From Agromyces seonyuensis (GTDB taxonomy: Bacteria > Actinomycetota > Actinomycetes > Actinomycetales > Microbacteriaceae): 32,038 nt of DNA. Positions 24,120 through 31,494 of the stretch are shown piece by piece. The stretch covers positions 1 to 32,038 of the forward strand of contig NZ_WSTA01000043.1 in assembly GCF_009789225.1 (NCBI RefSeq), read 5' to 3'. The notes under the pieces were generated by a model. That model made no database searches. It saw only the letters and a list, made by a program, of their open reading frames with translations, and had not been told where the DNA came from. The translations under genes and the position numbers were made by a program. Each line of letters opens with the position of its first letter. Position 1 is the stretch's first letter.

Positions 24120-26300
24120 TCAGCCCTTGGGGTGGGCCCGCCCGTCTTTGATCTCGACGCCGCCGGGCTTGCGGGCGACCTGGCGCACGGCCTCGCCGCG
24201 GCGGTCCTGGCCGGGCAGCGGCCGCGAGCGGCGCCCGTAGAGCAGGTCGGAGGAGTCGAGCAGCCAGGGAACGAGCGCGACCGTGACGCCGTGCACGAGC
24301 AGGAGCTTCTGGCGCATGCGCCGCGACTTGTGGTTGTGGAGGACGGCCTCCCACCAGTGGCCGACGATGTACTGCGGCATGTAGACCGTGATGACCTCGG
24401 AGCCGTGGTCCTGGCGCCGTTCCTTCAGGTACTGGATGAGGGGGTGGCTGAGGTCGCGGTAGGGGGAGGAGAGGATCCGCAGCTTGACGTGGATGTTCTG
24501 CTTGATCCAGTCCTTCTGGAGTTGTTTCGTCGCCTCCTCGTCGAGGGAGACGTGGATCGCCTCGATCGACTCGTGCCGGGCGGCGATCGCGTAGTCGAGG
24601 GCCTTGAGCACCGGCTTCTGCATGCGGCCGACGAGCACGACGGCGTGGTCGCCGGACGAGCCGAAGACCGTCGTCGGATCGGGCTCGATCTCCTGCTCGA
24701 CGTCGCGGTAGTACCGGTTCACGCCGAGCATGAGCAGGAAGAGGATCGGCATGAGCAGGAAGACGATCCACGCGCCGTGGGTGAACTTCGTGATCGTGAC
24801 GACGATGAGCACGATCGCGGTCATGCCCGCGCCGATCGCGTTGATGACGAGCGCACGGACCATCGCGGAGTGCGTCAGCGGCTTCGCGTCGTCGGCGGAC
24901 TTGCTGCGGGCCGCCGCGGCCTCGGCGGCGCGACGGTGCTGCTCGGCGGCGGAGCGGTGACCGCTCTTCCCGGAGGATTTGGCGGCGCGGGCATCCTTCG
25001 CCCGGAGGCCCCGCAGTTCGCGCAGCCAGTGCCGCACCATGCCCGTCTGCCCGAGCGTGAACGAGACGAACACGCCGATGATGTAGAGCTGGATGAGCAC
25101 CGTCAGGTTCGCCTGGAAGACGACCAGGATGACGATCGCCGCGAGCCCCAGGATGATGACGCCGTTGGAGTAGATGAGGCGGTCGCCGCGCGTCGAGAGC
25201 GACTTGGGCGCGTAGCTGTCGCGCGCGAGCACGGAGCCGAGCAGCGGGAAGCCGTTGAAGGCGGTGTTCGCCGCGAGCAGCAGGACGAGTGCCGTCGCCG
25301 CCTGGATGACGTAGAACGCGATGCTGCCGTCCCCGAACGTGGCCGCGGCGACCTGCGCCATGAGCGAGGGCTGCGGCGAGGTGGCGCACTCGGTCCAGCC
25401 GATGAGGTCGCAGGGGTTCTCGGCGTAGTGCACGCCCGAGACGAGCGCGAGCGTCGTGAGGCCCGCGAAGAGCACGATGGCCGTGGCCCCCATGACGACG
25501 AGCGTGCGCTGCGCGTTGCGCACCTTGGGCCGCTTGAACGCGGGCACGCCGTTCGAGATCGCCTCGACGCCGGTGAGGGCCGAACAGCCCGAGGCGAAAC
25601 TGCGCAGCAGGAGCAGCACCATGGCGGCCTGTCCGACGCTCTCGGCGTGCACGGCGTACTGGGCGGACTCGGCGACTGGGGCGTCGCCGAAGATCGTGCG
25701 CACGAGGCCGGTGACGATCATGATCGCGACCGAGCCGATGAACAGGTACGTCGGGATGGCGAACGCCTTCGACGACTCGCTGACGCCGCGCAGGTTGATC
25801 GCGGCGAGGATGATGACGAAGACGACGGCGAGCTCGACGCGGAACGGGGCGAGGCCGGGGAACGCGGAGATGATGTTGTCGACGCCCGAGGCGACCGACA
25901 CGACGACCGTCATGACGTAGTCGACGAGCAGGGCCGAGGCGACGACGAGGCCGGCCTTCTCGCCGAGGTTCCGATGGGCGACTTCGTAGTCGCCGCCGCC
26001 GGAGGGATAGGCGCGGATGAGCTGACGGTAGCTCGCGACGACGGTGACGAGCAGGATCACGACCGCGAGGGCGACCCACGGCGCGAAGCTGAGGAACGCG
26101 AGTCCGCCGACCAGCAGGATCATGAGCAGTTCCTGCGGCGCGTAGGCCACGGAGGACAGCGGGTCGCTCGCGAAGATGGGCAGCGCGAGGCGCTTCGAGA
26201 GCAGTTGGCCCTCGAGTTTTTCTGTGGGGAGCGGGTCGCCGATGATCCAGTGCTTCGGCGACTTGAGTTCGGCGGGGACTTCCCCGTCCTGATTCGTCAC
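24120..26300 (-). CDS. KimA-like potassium importer (APC superfamily)
   Basis: A 726-residue inner-membrane transporter with about twelve helices and a C-terminal cytoplasmic domain of about 170 residues. It matches the KimA (YdaO) branch, H+-coupled K+ uptake systems controlled by c-di-AMP in Bacillus. FASDPLSSVAY (Asp46, Tyr53) and GGGDYE (Asp104, Tyr105) have the spacing of acidic and Tyr residues of the KimA K+ sites as I recall them. A Lys/Ala/Ser-rich charged insert of about 45 residues sits between helices 10 and 11, and the tail ends in a basic stretch. The GTG at 26300 was chosen over an ATG at 26372: TTGGAA-16-TAGGTT at 26309-26336 would start transcription at about this GTG, and the extra 24 residues show no transporter character. 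An amino-acid permease role is the alternative. Confidence 0.82.
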   Translation of the reverse strand: MTNQDGEVPAELKSPKHWIIGDPLPTEKLEGQLLSKRLALPIFASDPLSSVAYAPQELLMILLVGGLAFLSFAPWVALAVVILLVTVVASYRQLIRAYPSGGGDYEVAHRNLGEKAGLVVASALLVDYVMTVVVSVASGVDNIISAFPGLAPFRVELAVVFVIILAAINLRGVSESSKAFAIPTYLFIGSVAIMIVTGLVRTIFGDAPVAESAQYAVHAESVGQAAMVLLLLRSFASGCSALTGVEAISNGVPAFKRPKVRNAQRTLVVMGATAIVLFAGLTTLALVSGVHYAENPCDLIGWTECATSPQPSLMAQVAAATFGDGSIAFYVIQAATALVLLLAANTAFNGFPLLGSVLARDSYAPKSLSTRGDRLIYSNGVIILGLAAIVILVVFQANLTVLIQLYIIGVFVSFTLGQTGMVRHWLRELRGLRAKDARAAKSSGKSGHRSAAEQHRRAAEAAAARSKSADDAKPLTHSAMVRALVINAIGAGMTAIVLIVVTITKFTHGAWIVFLLMPILFLLMLGVNRYYRDVEQEIEPDPTTVFGSSGDHAVVLVGRMQKPVLKALDYAIAARHESIEAIHVSLDEEATKQLQKDWIKQNIHVKLRILSSPYRDLSHPLIQYLKERRQDHGSEVITVYMPQYIVGHWWEAVLHNHKSRRMRQKLLLVHGVTVALVPWLLDSSDLLYGRRSRPLPGQDRRGEAVRQVARKPGGVEIKDGRAHPKG

Positions 26301-26308
26301 GGCGGACA

Positions 26309-26336
26309 AACCTACACCTGCTGAGCCGGTTTCCAA
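26309..26336 (-). promoter_or_regulatory. Promoter of the KimA-like gene
   Basis: On the minus strand TTGGAA (26331-26336) and TAGGTT (26309-26314) are separated by 16 bp, the best -35/-10 pair in the window. Only 8 nt lie between the -10 and the GTG start, so the transcript should have almost no leader. No c-di-AMP riboswitch fits in so short a space. Confidence 0.6.
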
Positions 26337-26426
26337 ATCGGCCCGCTGACCGGCGGAAAAACACCAGATCACGAGGATGTCTCAGCGAAAGCCGGGCGCG
26401 GCGGCCTGGGTGTCGCAGCGTACGGG

Positions 26427-27275
26427 ATGATGGATCCCATGTCCCGCAGCGTCCGAGGTTCGATCGTGCTCATCACGGGAGCGGCCGCCGGCATGGGCCG
26501 CCGCTACGCCGAACGCGCCGTCGCCGAGCGCGCCGCGGCCGTCGTGCTCTGGGACCGCGACGCGCTCGGCCTCTCCCGCACCGCCGACGAGCTGCGATCG
26601 GTCGCGGCCGAGGGCACCGCCGTCCACCCGTACACGGTCGACGTCGGCGAGCTCGGCGCCATCGCGAAGACGGCCCAGCGCGTACGCCGGGAGGTCGGCT
26701 CGCCCGACATCCTCATCAACAACGCGGGCATCGTGCGGGGCAACGGCTACTTCTGGGAGACCGACAACGGCGACGACACCCGCACGACCATGCTCGTCAA
26801 CGCGCTCGCCCCGATGTACATCGCGCGCGAGTTCCTGCCCGGCATGATCGAGCGGGCCTACCGCCCGGCGCGCATCGTCAACATCGCCTCCGCCGCCGGC
26901 ACCCTCGGCAACCCGCGCATGGCGGTCTACGCCGCCTCGAAGGCCGCCGTCATCGGCTGGAGCGATTCGTTGCGGCTCGAGCTCGAGCAGGCCGACCACA
27001 CCAACGTGAAGGTCACGACGGTGACCGCGTCCTACATCTCGACGGGCATGTTCGCCGGCGCGCGCGGTCCGCTGCTCGCGCCCGTCCTGGCCCCGGAGCC
27101 CGTCGTCGACCGCGTGTGGCACGCGATGCTCGGGGGCGAGCCGCTCGTCGAACTGCCCGGCAGCGTGCGCGCCTCGCGCATCCTGCGGGCGCTGCTGCCG
27201 ACCCGGGTGTTCGACCGCCTCATCGGCGACGGGTTCGGCGTCTACCGCTCGATGCAGGCCTTCACCGGTCGCTGA
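26427..27275 (+). CDS. Short-chain dehydrogenase/reductase (SDR)
   Basis: A 282-residue oxidoreductase. Motifs are TGAAAGMG (17-24), NNAG (98-101), and the catalytic Ser155, Tyr168 and Lys172 (YAASK). The C-terminal 60 residues (PVVDRVWHAMLGGEP, then RVFDRLIGDGFGVYRSM) resemble membrane-associated SDRs such as the SDR16C/HSD17B11 type, so a lipophilic substrate is possible. Starts at 26427, 26430 and 26439 are in frame; the last gives MSRSVRGS and cannot be excluded. The 3' end overlaps the convergent alpha/beta-hydrolase gene by 14 bp. Confidence 0.85.
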   Translation: MMDPMSRSVRGSIVLITGAAAGMGRRYAERAVAERAAAVVLWDRDALGLSRTADELRSVAAEGTAVHPYTVDVGELGAIAKTAQRVRREVGSPDILINNAGIVRGNGYFWETDNGDDTRTTMLVNALAPMYIAREFLPGMIERAYRPARIVNIASAAGTLGNPRMAVYAASKAAVIGWSDSLRLELEQADHTNVKVTTVTASYISTGMFAGARGPLLAPVLAPEPVVDRVWHAMLGGEPLVELPGSVRASRILRALLPTRVFDRLIGDGFGVYRSMQAFTGR

Positions 27276-28137
27276 CCTCGCCGAGCCAGGTGTCGAGCAC
27301 CCGCTCGAACTCCTCGGGGCGCTCGAGCACCGGCAGGTGCGCGGAGTCGTCGAATCGGAACCCCGTCGCGTTCGGCAGCCCCTCGACGAGGGTGTGGAAG
27401 TGCGCGATCGCCGGCGAGAGGTCGTGCGCGCCCGCCATCACGAGTACGGGGACCTCGACCTCGGCGAGCCGGTCGACTGCTGGCGGCTGCAGGGGCGTCG
27501 GGCGCGGCAGCCGGTCGTCGCGGCGGCGGCCGTTGCGGTCGAGCCGCCGTGCGAGGGACAGGAACGCGGGATCGAGGTCGCGCAGCGCGCGCCCGGGTCC
27601 GGCGGCCCAGATCGCGAGCTCCTGCTCGACGAGCGCCTGGATGTCGCGCGGCGGCGTCGCCCCCTCGGGGCCGGTGCGGTCCTCGGGGTCGTCGACGCCG
27701 GCATCCGTCTCGTGGAGCGCGTCGAACTGCGCGAGCAGGCGCTCCTCTCGGGCGCCGAGATCGACGCTCGGATGACCGGAGGGTCCGCCGCAGACCATGA
27801 CGACGCCGACGACCCGGTCGGGGGCGGCGAGCGCCACGTCGAGCGCGATCGTCGCGCCGCGACCCGTGCCGACGATCGTCGCGGCGGCGATGCCGAGGTG
27901 GTCGAGCAGCGCGATCGCATCCTCGTGGTTGGCGTAGGGCGTGCGCTCGGCGATCGTCGCGCCGAACCCGCGCGGATCGAAGCGCACGACGTGGTCGACG
28001 CTCGCGCGTGCGGCGACGAGCCGGTCCCACATGCGCAGCGACCCCATGCCGCCGGGGATCGCGAGCAGGGCGGGCGCCGACGCGGAACCGTCCGACTCCC
28101 AGTAGAGGGACGCGCCCGGCAGGCTCAGATGCGGCAT
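27262..28137 (-). CDS. Alpha/beta-hydrolase fold protein lacking the nucleophile serine
   Basis: A 291-residue protein with a full alpha/beta-hydrolase pattern: the oxyanion strand LLAIPGGMGS, then FDPRGFG, the nucleophile elbow, an AGAHDLSP acid region and a DSAHLPVLERPEEF histidine region. At the elbow the usual G-x-S-x-G reads G-T-G-R-G, so the catalytic Ser is Gly92 (codon GGT at 27862-27864 on the minus strand). Asp and His of the triad are kept. A Ser hydrolase mechanism is therefore not possible as read; it could be a lyase-like or non-enzymatic member, or Gly may be a private mutation. The ATG at 28137 follows TAGCCT by 6 nt, with no ribosome binding site. Confidence 0.87.
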   Translation of the reverse strand: MPHLSLPGASLYWESDGSASAPALLAIPGGMGSLRMWDRLVAARASVDHVVRFDPRGFGATIAERTPYANHEDAIALLDHLGIAAATIVGTGRGATIALDVALAAPDRVVGVVMVCGGPSGHPSVDLGAREERLLAQFDALHETDAGVDDPEDRTGPEGATPPRDIQALVEQELAIWAAGPGRALRDLDPAFLSLARRLDRNGRRRDDRLPRPTPLQPPAVDRLAEVEVPVLVMAGAHDLSPAIAHFHTLVEGLPNATGFRFDDSAHLPVLERPEEFERVLDTWLGEVSDR

Positions 28138-28143
28138 CCCCCG

Positions 28144-28149
28144 AGGCTA
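28144..28149 (-). promoter_or_regulatory. -10-like element of the alpha/beta-hydrolase gene
   Basis: TAGCCT on the minus strand, 6 nt before the ATG. Same hexamer and spacing as the thioesterase gene. The implied mRNA is leaderless. Confidence 0.5.
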
Positions 28150-28213
28150 TCGCCGTCGACCCCGCGCGGGCTCGGAATCTCCCCGCCGTTCGCCGGGAAG
28201 CCGTGCGATCGGG

Positions 28214-29050
28214 TCAGAGGAACATCGGCAGGTCGTCGTCGGCCTCGCCGAGGTCGACCTGCACGAGCACCGGCACGTGGTCGCTCGGGGCGTCGCCCTT
28301 GCGCTCGTCGCGGTGGATGCTCGCCTCGGTCACGGCCTCGGCGAACGGGGCCGAGCCGAGGATGAAGTCGATGCGGAGGCCCTCGTTGCGCGGGAAGCGC
28401 AGCTGCTTGTAGTCCCAGTACGTGTAGCCGGTCGGCACGAGCGGGCGCACGGTGTCGGCGAGACCGGCGTCGAGCAGGGTCGCGAATGCCGCCCGCTCCT
28501 CCGGTGAGACGTGCGTGGACGTGCCCACGACGACCGACGGGTCGCCGTTGTCGGCGTCGGTCGGGGCGACGTTGAAATCGCCCATGAGCGCGAGCGGGAC
28601 CTCCGGCCGCTCGTGCGTCTCGGTGCGGACGTACTCGGTGAGCTTGTCGTACCAGTCGAGCTTGTAGACCATGTGCGGGTCGCCGAGCGCGCGCCCGTTC
28701 GGCACGTAGAGCGACCACAGCCGCACGCCGTCGACCGTGACGCCGAGGGCGCGCGCCTCCTGGGGCTGGTCGGGTCCTTCGGCGCCCTTCAGGAAGCCGG
28801 GCATGCCGGGGAACGCATGGGCCACGTCGTGCATCGGCAGGCGGCTCGCGAACGCGACGCCGTTCCACTGATTGAGGCCGTGGATGGCCAGCTCGTAGCC
28901 GGCCTCCTCGAACAGCTCCGTCGGGAACTGCTCGGGCTTGCACTTGATCTCCTGCATCGCGAGCACGTCGACGTCCTCGCGCACCATCCAGTCGACGGTA
29001 CGGCCGACGCGGGTGCGGATCGAGTTGACGTTCCAGGTGGCGATGCGCAT
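28214..29050 (-). CDS. xthA: Exodeoxyribonuclease III (AP endonuclease, XthA)
   Basis: A 278-residue Mg2+-dependent DNA repair nuclease that cuts 5' to abasic sites and trims 3' ends in base excision repair. All family motifs are in place: TWNVNSIR with Asn7, QEIK with Glu34, YVPNG (115-119), GDFNVAP with Asp158 and Asn160, YTYWDY (209-214), RIDFI (226-230) and SDH with Asp257-His258. The length is usual (E. coli XthA has 268). The ATG at 29050 follows TAAGCT by 6 nt without a ribosome binding site. The stop lies 76 nt before the alpha/beta-hydrolase start. Confidence 0.95.
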   Translation of the reverse strand: MRIATWNVNSIRTRVGRTVDWMVREDVDVLAMQEIKCKPEQFPTELFEEAGYELAIHGLNQWNGVAFASRLPMHDVAHAFPGMPGFLKGAEGPDQPQEARALGVTVDGVRLWSLYVPNGRALGDPHMVYKLDWYDKLTEYVRTETHERPEVPLALMGDFNVAPTDADNGDPSVVVGTSTHVSPEERAAFATLLDAGLADTVRPLVPTGYTYWDYKQLRFPRNEGLRIDFILGSAPFAEAVTEASIHRDERKGDAPSDHVPVLVQVDLGEADDDLPMFL

Positions 29051-29056
29051 CCCGCA

Positions 29057-29062
29057 AGCTTA
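29057..29062 (-). promoter_or_regulatory. -10-like element of xthA
   Basis: TAAGCT on the minus strand, 6 nt before the ATG; consistent with a leaderless mRNA. No clear -35. Confidence 0.5.
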
Positions 29063-29075
29063 TTCGCGGCGTCCC

Positions 29076-29573
29076 TCAGGAGGAGCCGAGGGTCACGATC
29101 CAGGCGCCGAGGGCGAGGGGGACGAAGACCGCGACCAGGCCGACGATCGGCACCCAGTAGGCGAGCCGCCGCCGCCACAGACGCACGACGGCCCACCCGG
29201 CGAAGACGAGGCCGACGAGCCCCGGCAGCACCAGTGCGACGAGGAAGCCGAGGCCTTGGAGCGTCGTGTTGCAGGCCGCCGCCTCGGTGCACGATCCGAG
29301 GACGACGAGACCGAGGGAGGCGACCGTCGCCGCCGCGGCCCCGACCAGCATGAGCGCGATGAGGACGATCGTGACGATGAGATCCCAGAGGACGAGCGGC
29401 GCCCGCTCCGAGGCGGCCACGGGCGTCTCGGACTGGGCCTCGAGCTCCGCGAACGCGTCGAGCGCCTCCGGGCCGTCGACGATCGCGGACTCGGGCGCGG
29501 CCTGCTTCGGGTCGGGACCGCCCGACGGCTCGGGCGAGCCGCCCGCTGGGGGCGGCGAAGCATCCTGGCTCAT
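29076..29573 (-). CDS. Small membrane protein with Pro/Glu-rich N-terminus (DUF6264-like)
   Basis: A 165-residue protein of unknown function. The first 60 residues are hydrophilic, rich in Pro, Gly, Ala and Glu. Three hydrophobic segments follow at about 62-90, 105-128 and 138-160. Two cysteines (SCTEAAAC) lie in the loop after the first segment, probably outside the cell, where they could form a disulfide. The RLWRRRL stretch between the second and third segments would face the cytoplasm. The layout resembles DUF6264 proteins of Microbacteriaceae, which I name with low certainty. The ATG at 29573 follows TAGCGT by 6 nt. It ends 25 nt before the xthA start on the same strand. Confidence 0.75.
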   Translation of the reverse strand: MSQDASPPPAGGSPEPSGGPDPKQAAPESAIVDGPEALDAFAELEAQSETPVAASERAPLVLWDLIVTIVLIALMLVGAAAATVASLGLVVLGSCTEAAACNTTLQGLGFLVALVLPGLVGLVFAGWAVVRLWRRRLAYWVPIVGLVAVFVPLALGAWIVTLGSS

Positions 29574-29579
29574 GACGCC

Positions 29580-29585
29580 ACGCTA
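29580..29585 (-). promoter_or_regulatory. -10-like element of the small membrane protein gene
   Basis: TAGCGT on the minus strand, 6 nt before the ATG, and the same hexamer as the proposed -10 at 1925-1930. Leaderless start inferred. Confidence 0.45.
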
Positions 29586-29647
29586 GCGCCGTCGCGCCGC
29601 GCCCGGGCGGCGTGCGGACCGATGCGCCGCGCACCGGCGCCGCGCGG

Positions 29648-29653
29648 CAAGAT
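29648..29653 (+). promoter_or_regulatory. -10-like element of the LLM oxidoreductase gene
   Basis: CAAGAT lies 6 nt before the ATG at 29660. The GGAGGG between them is too close to the ATG to work as a ribosome binding site for it, so a leaderless start is favoured; GTG 29663 would be the alternative. Confidence 0.35.
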
Positions 29654-29659
29654 GGAGGG

Positions 29660-30655
29660 ATGGTGCAGATCGGCTACGCGGCGGCGCTCGAGCAGTTCGC
29701 CCCGATGGAGGCGGTCGCGCTCGCCGTGGAGGCGGAGCGGAACGGGTTCTCCGGCGTCATGGCCGCCGACCACTTCCAGCCGTGGACGCCCCACCAGGGC
29801 CAGGCCTCGTTCGTCTGGAACGTGCTCACCGCGATCGCCGAGCGCACCTCCGGCGACGTCGGGCCGGGCGTGACCGCGCCGACGTTCCGGTGGCATCCGG
29901 CGATGGTCGCCCAGGCCTCGGCGACGCTCAGCGCGATGTACCCGGGGCGGCACTGGCTCGGCATCGGCTCGGGCGAGGCCCTCAACGAGCACGTCGTCGC
30001 CCCGTACTGGCCCGAGGCGCCTGAGCGCATCGACCGCATGTTCGAGGCGGTCGACGTCATCAAGAAGCTCTTCGCCTCCGGCCTCGCCGGGCGCGACGTC
30101 CGCCATCGGGGCACGCACTTCACCCTCGAGTCGACGCGGCTGTGGACGATGCCCGCCGTCGCCCCCGAGATCTTCGTCGCGGCGTCGGGGCCCGTGACGG
30201 CGCGTCGAGCCGGCCGCACCGTCGACGGGCTCATCACGGTCGGCGCCCCGGTCGAGAAGGTCGCGGGCCTCCTCGCCCGCTTCGCCGACGGCGCCCGCGA
30301 GGCCGGTCGCGACCCGTCGAGCCTCACGCGCGTGCTGCAGCTCCACCTGTCCTGGGCTGCCACGCAGGAGGAGGCGGAGGCGAACGCGCTCCGCGAGTGG
30401 CCGACCGAGGGCATGCGCTTCCCGAAGTCGGAGCTGCGCTCCCCGTACGAGTTCGAGGCCATCGCGCGGCACGTCCGCGTCGAGGACTTCGAGGGGCGGA
30501 TGCTGGTCTCCGCCGACCCCGACGCGCACCGCGCGCGCATCCAATCGTTCATCGACCTCGGCTTCGAGCGCATCTACCTGCACAACGCGGGCCGCAACCA
30601 GCGCGAGTGGCTCGAGGTGTTCGGCCGCGACGTGCTGCCGAAACTGCACTCCTGA
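29660..30655 (+). CDS. F420-dependent LLM-class oxidoreductase (FGD-like)
   Basis: A 331-residue luciferase-like TIM-barrel enzyme that transfers hydride to or from coenzyme F420. [21 protein letters not shown] and GSGEALNEH near the N-terminal third follow the same pattern as F420-dependent glucose-6-phosphate dehydrogenase (FGD1), and the closing [22 protein letters not shown] is typical of the F420 G6PDH-like branch (TIGR03557 type). Whether it oxidises glucose-6-phosphate is not certain, because relatives reduce other compounds. It is followed after 8 nt by cofE and then cofC, so the enzyme is encoded with part of its cofactor pathway. The ATG at 29660 was preferred to one 16 codons upstream, which would lie in the promoter. 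Confidence 0.88.
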   Translation: MVQIGYAAALEQFAPMEAVALAVEAERNGFSGVMAADHFQPWTPHQGQASFVWNVLTAIAERTSGDVGPGVTAPTFRWHPAMVAQASATLSAMYPGRHWLGIGSGEALNEHVVAPYWPEAPERIDRMFEAVDVIKKLFASGLAGRDVRHRGTHFTLESTRLWTMPAVAPEIFVAASGPVTARRAGRTVDGLITVGAPVEKVAGLLARFADGAREAGRDPSSLTRVLQLHLSWAATQEEAEANALREWPTEGMRFPKSELRSPYEFEAIARHVRVEDFEGRMLVSADPDAHRARIQSFIDLGFERIYLHNAGRNQREWLEVFGRDVLPKLHS

Positions 30656-30663
30656 GCGTCCCA

Positions 30664-31494
30664 ATGCGAACCGACGAGCCGGTTCCGGAAAGCGAGCACC
30701 GCATGCGATTCTCCGTCGAAGGCATCCCCGGACTGCCCGAGATCGAGCCCGGCGCCGACCTCGCGGCGCTCATCGCCGACGCCGTCGCGGCCGGCGAATC
30801 GGCACCGCTCGTCGACGGCGACATCCTGGTGGTGACCTCCAAAGTCGTCTCCAAGGCCGAGGGGCGCATCGTGCAGGCCGACGACCGCGAGCAGGCGATC
30901 ACCGACGAGACGGTGCGCGTCGTCGCGACGAAGCTCAACCCGAGCGGCGCGGTGACCCGCATCGTCGAGAACCGGCTCGGGATCATCGGCGCGGCCGCCG
31001 GCGTCGACGCCTCGAACACCGCGCCCGGCACGGTGCTGCTGCTGCCGCTCGATCCGGATGCCTCGGCGCGCGGCCTCGCCGCCGGGCTGCGCGAGCTCAC
31101 GGGCGCGCGCGTCGGCGTGCTGCTCTCCGACACGCTCGGCCGCGCCTGGCGGCAGGGGCAGACCGACATCGCGATCGGCGCCGCGGGCGTGCAGGTCTTC
31201 GACGACTTCGCCGGGCGCACGGATGCCTCGGGGCGCGAGCTCGCCGTCACCAAGCCCTGCCTCGCCGACGAGCTGACGGCAGCCGCGGAGCTCGTCAAGG
31301 GCAAGACGAGCGGGATCCCCGTGGCGCTCGTCCGCGGTCTCGGGCACCTCGTCGGCGACCTCGACCTGCCCGGCGCCGCGACGATCGTGCGGCCGGCCGA
31401 GGACGACCTGTTCCGCTTGGGCGCCGACGACGCGTACGACGAGGGGTACCGCGCCGGATTCGACGAGGGCCAGCGCGAGGAGCCGCAGTCCTGA
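30664..31494 (+). CDS. cofE: Coenzyme F420-0:L-glutamate ligase (CofE / FbiB N-terminal domain)
   Basis: A 276-residue enzyme that adds glutamates to F420-0 with GTP, the last stage of F420 synthesis. Family motifs are [14 protein letters not shown] (20-33), [18 protein letters not shown] (51-68), [18 protein letters not shown] (155-172, GTP/metal region) and [22 protein letters not shown] (196-217). Mycobacterial FbiB carries an extra C-terminal nitroreductase domain; here it is absent and the protein ends after an acidic tail. The start is uncertain: ATG 30664 gives the first 13 residues without homology, while ATG 30703 (MRFSVEG) has GGAAAG 10 nt upstream. It overlaps the cofC start by 4 bp. 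Confidence 0.92.
   Translation: MRTDEPVPESEHRMRFSVEGIPGLPEIEPGADLAALIADAVAAGESAPLVDGDILVVTSKVVSKAEGRIVQADDREQAITDETVRVVATKLNPSGAVTRIVENRLGIIGAAAGVDASNTAPGTVLLLPLDPDASARGLAAGLRELTGARVGVLLSDTLGRAWRQGQTDIAIGAAGVQVFDDFAGRTDASGRELAVTKPCLADELTAAAELVKGKTSGIPVALVRGLGHLVGDLDLPGAATIVRPAEDDLFRLGADDAYDEGYRAGFDEGQREEPQS

Noticed and set aside
26300..26426. c-di-AMP (ydaO) riboswitch upstream of the KimA-like gene
   Set aside because: Only 8 nt separate the proposed -10 from the start codon, and the whole gap is 126 bp and shared with a divergent gene. No riboswitch core was recognised.
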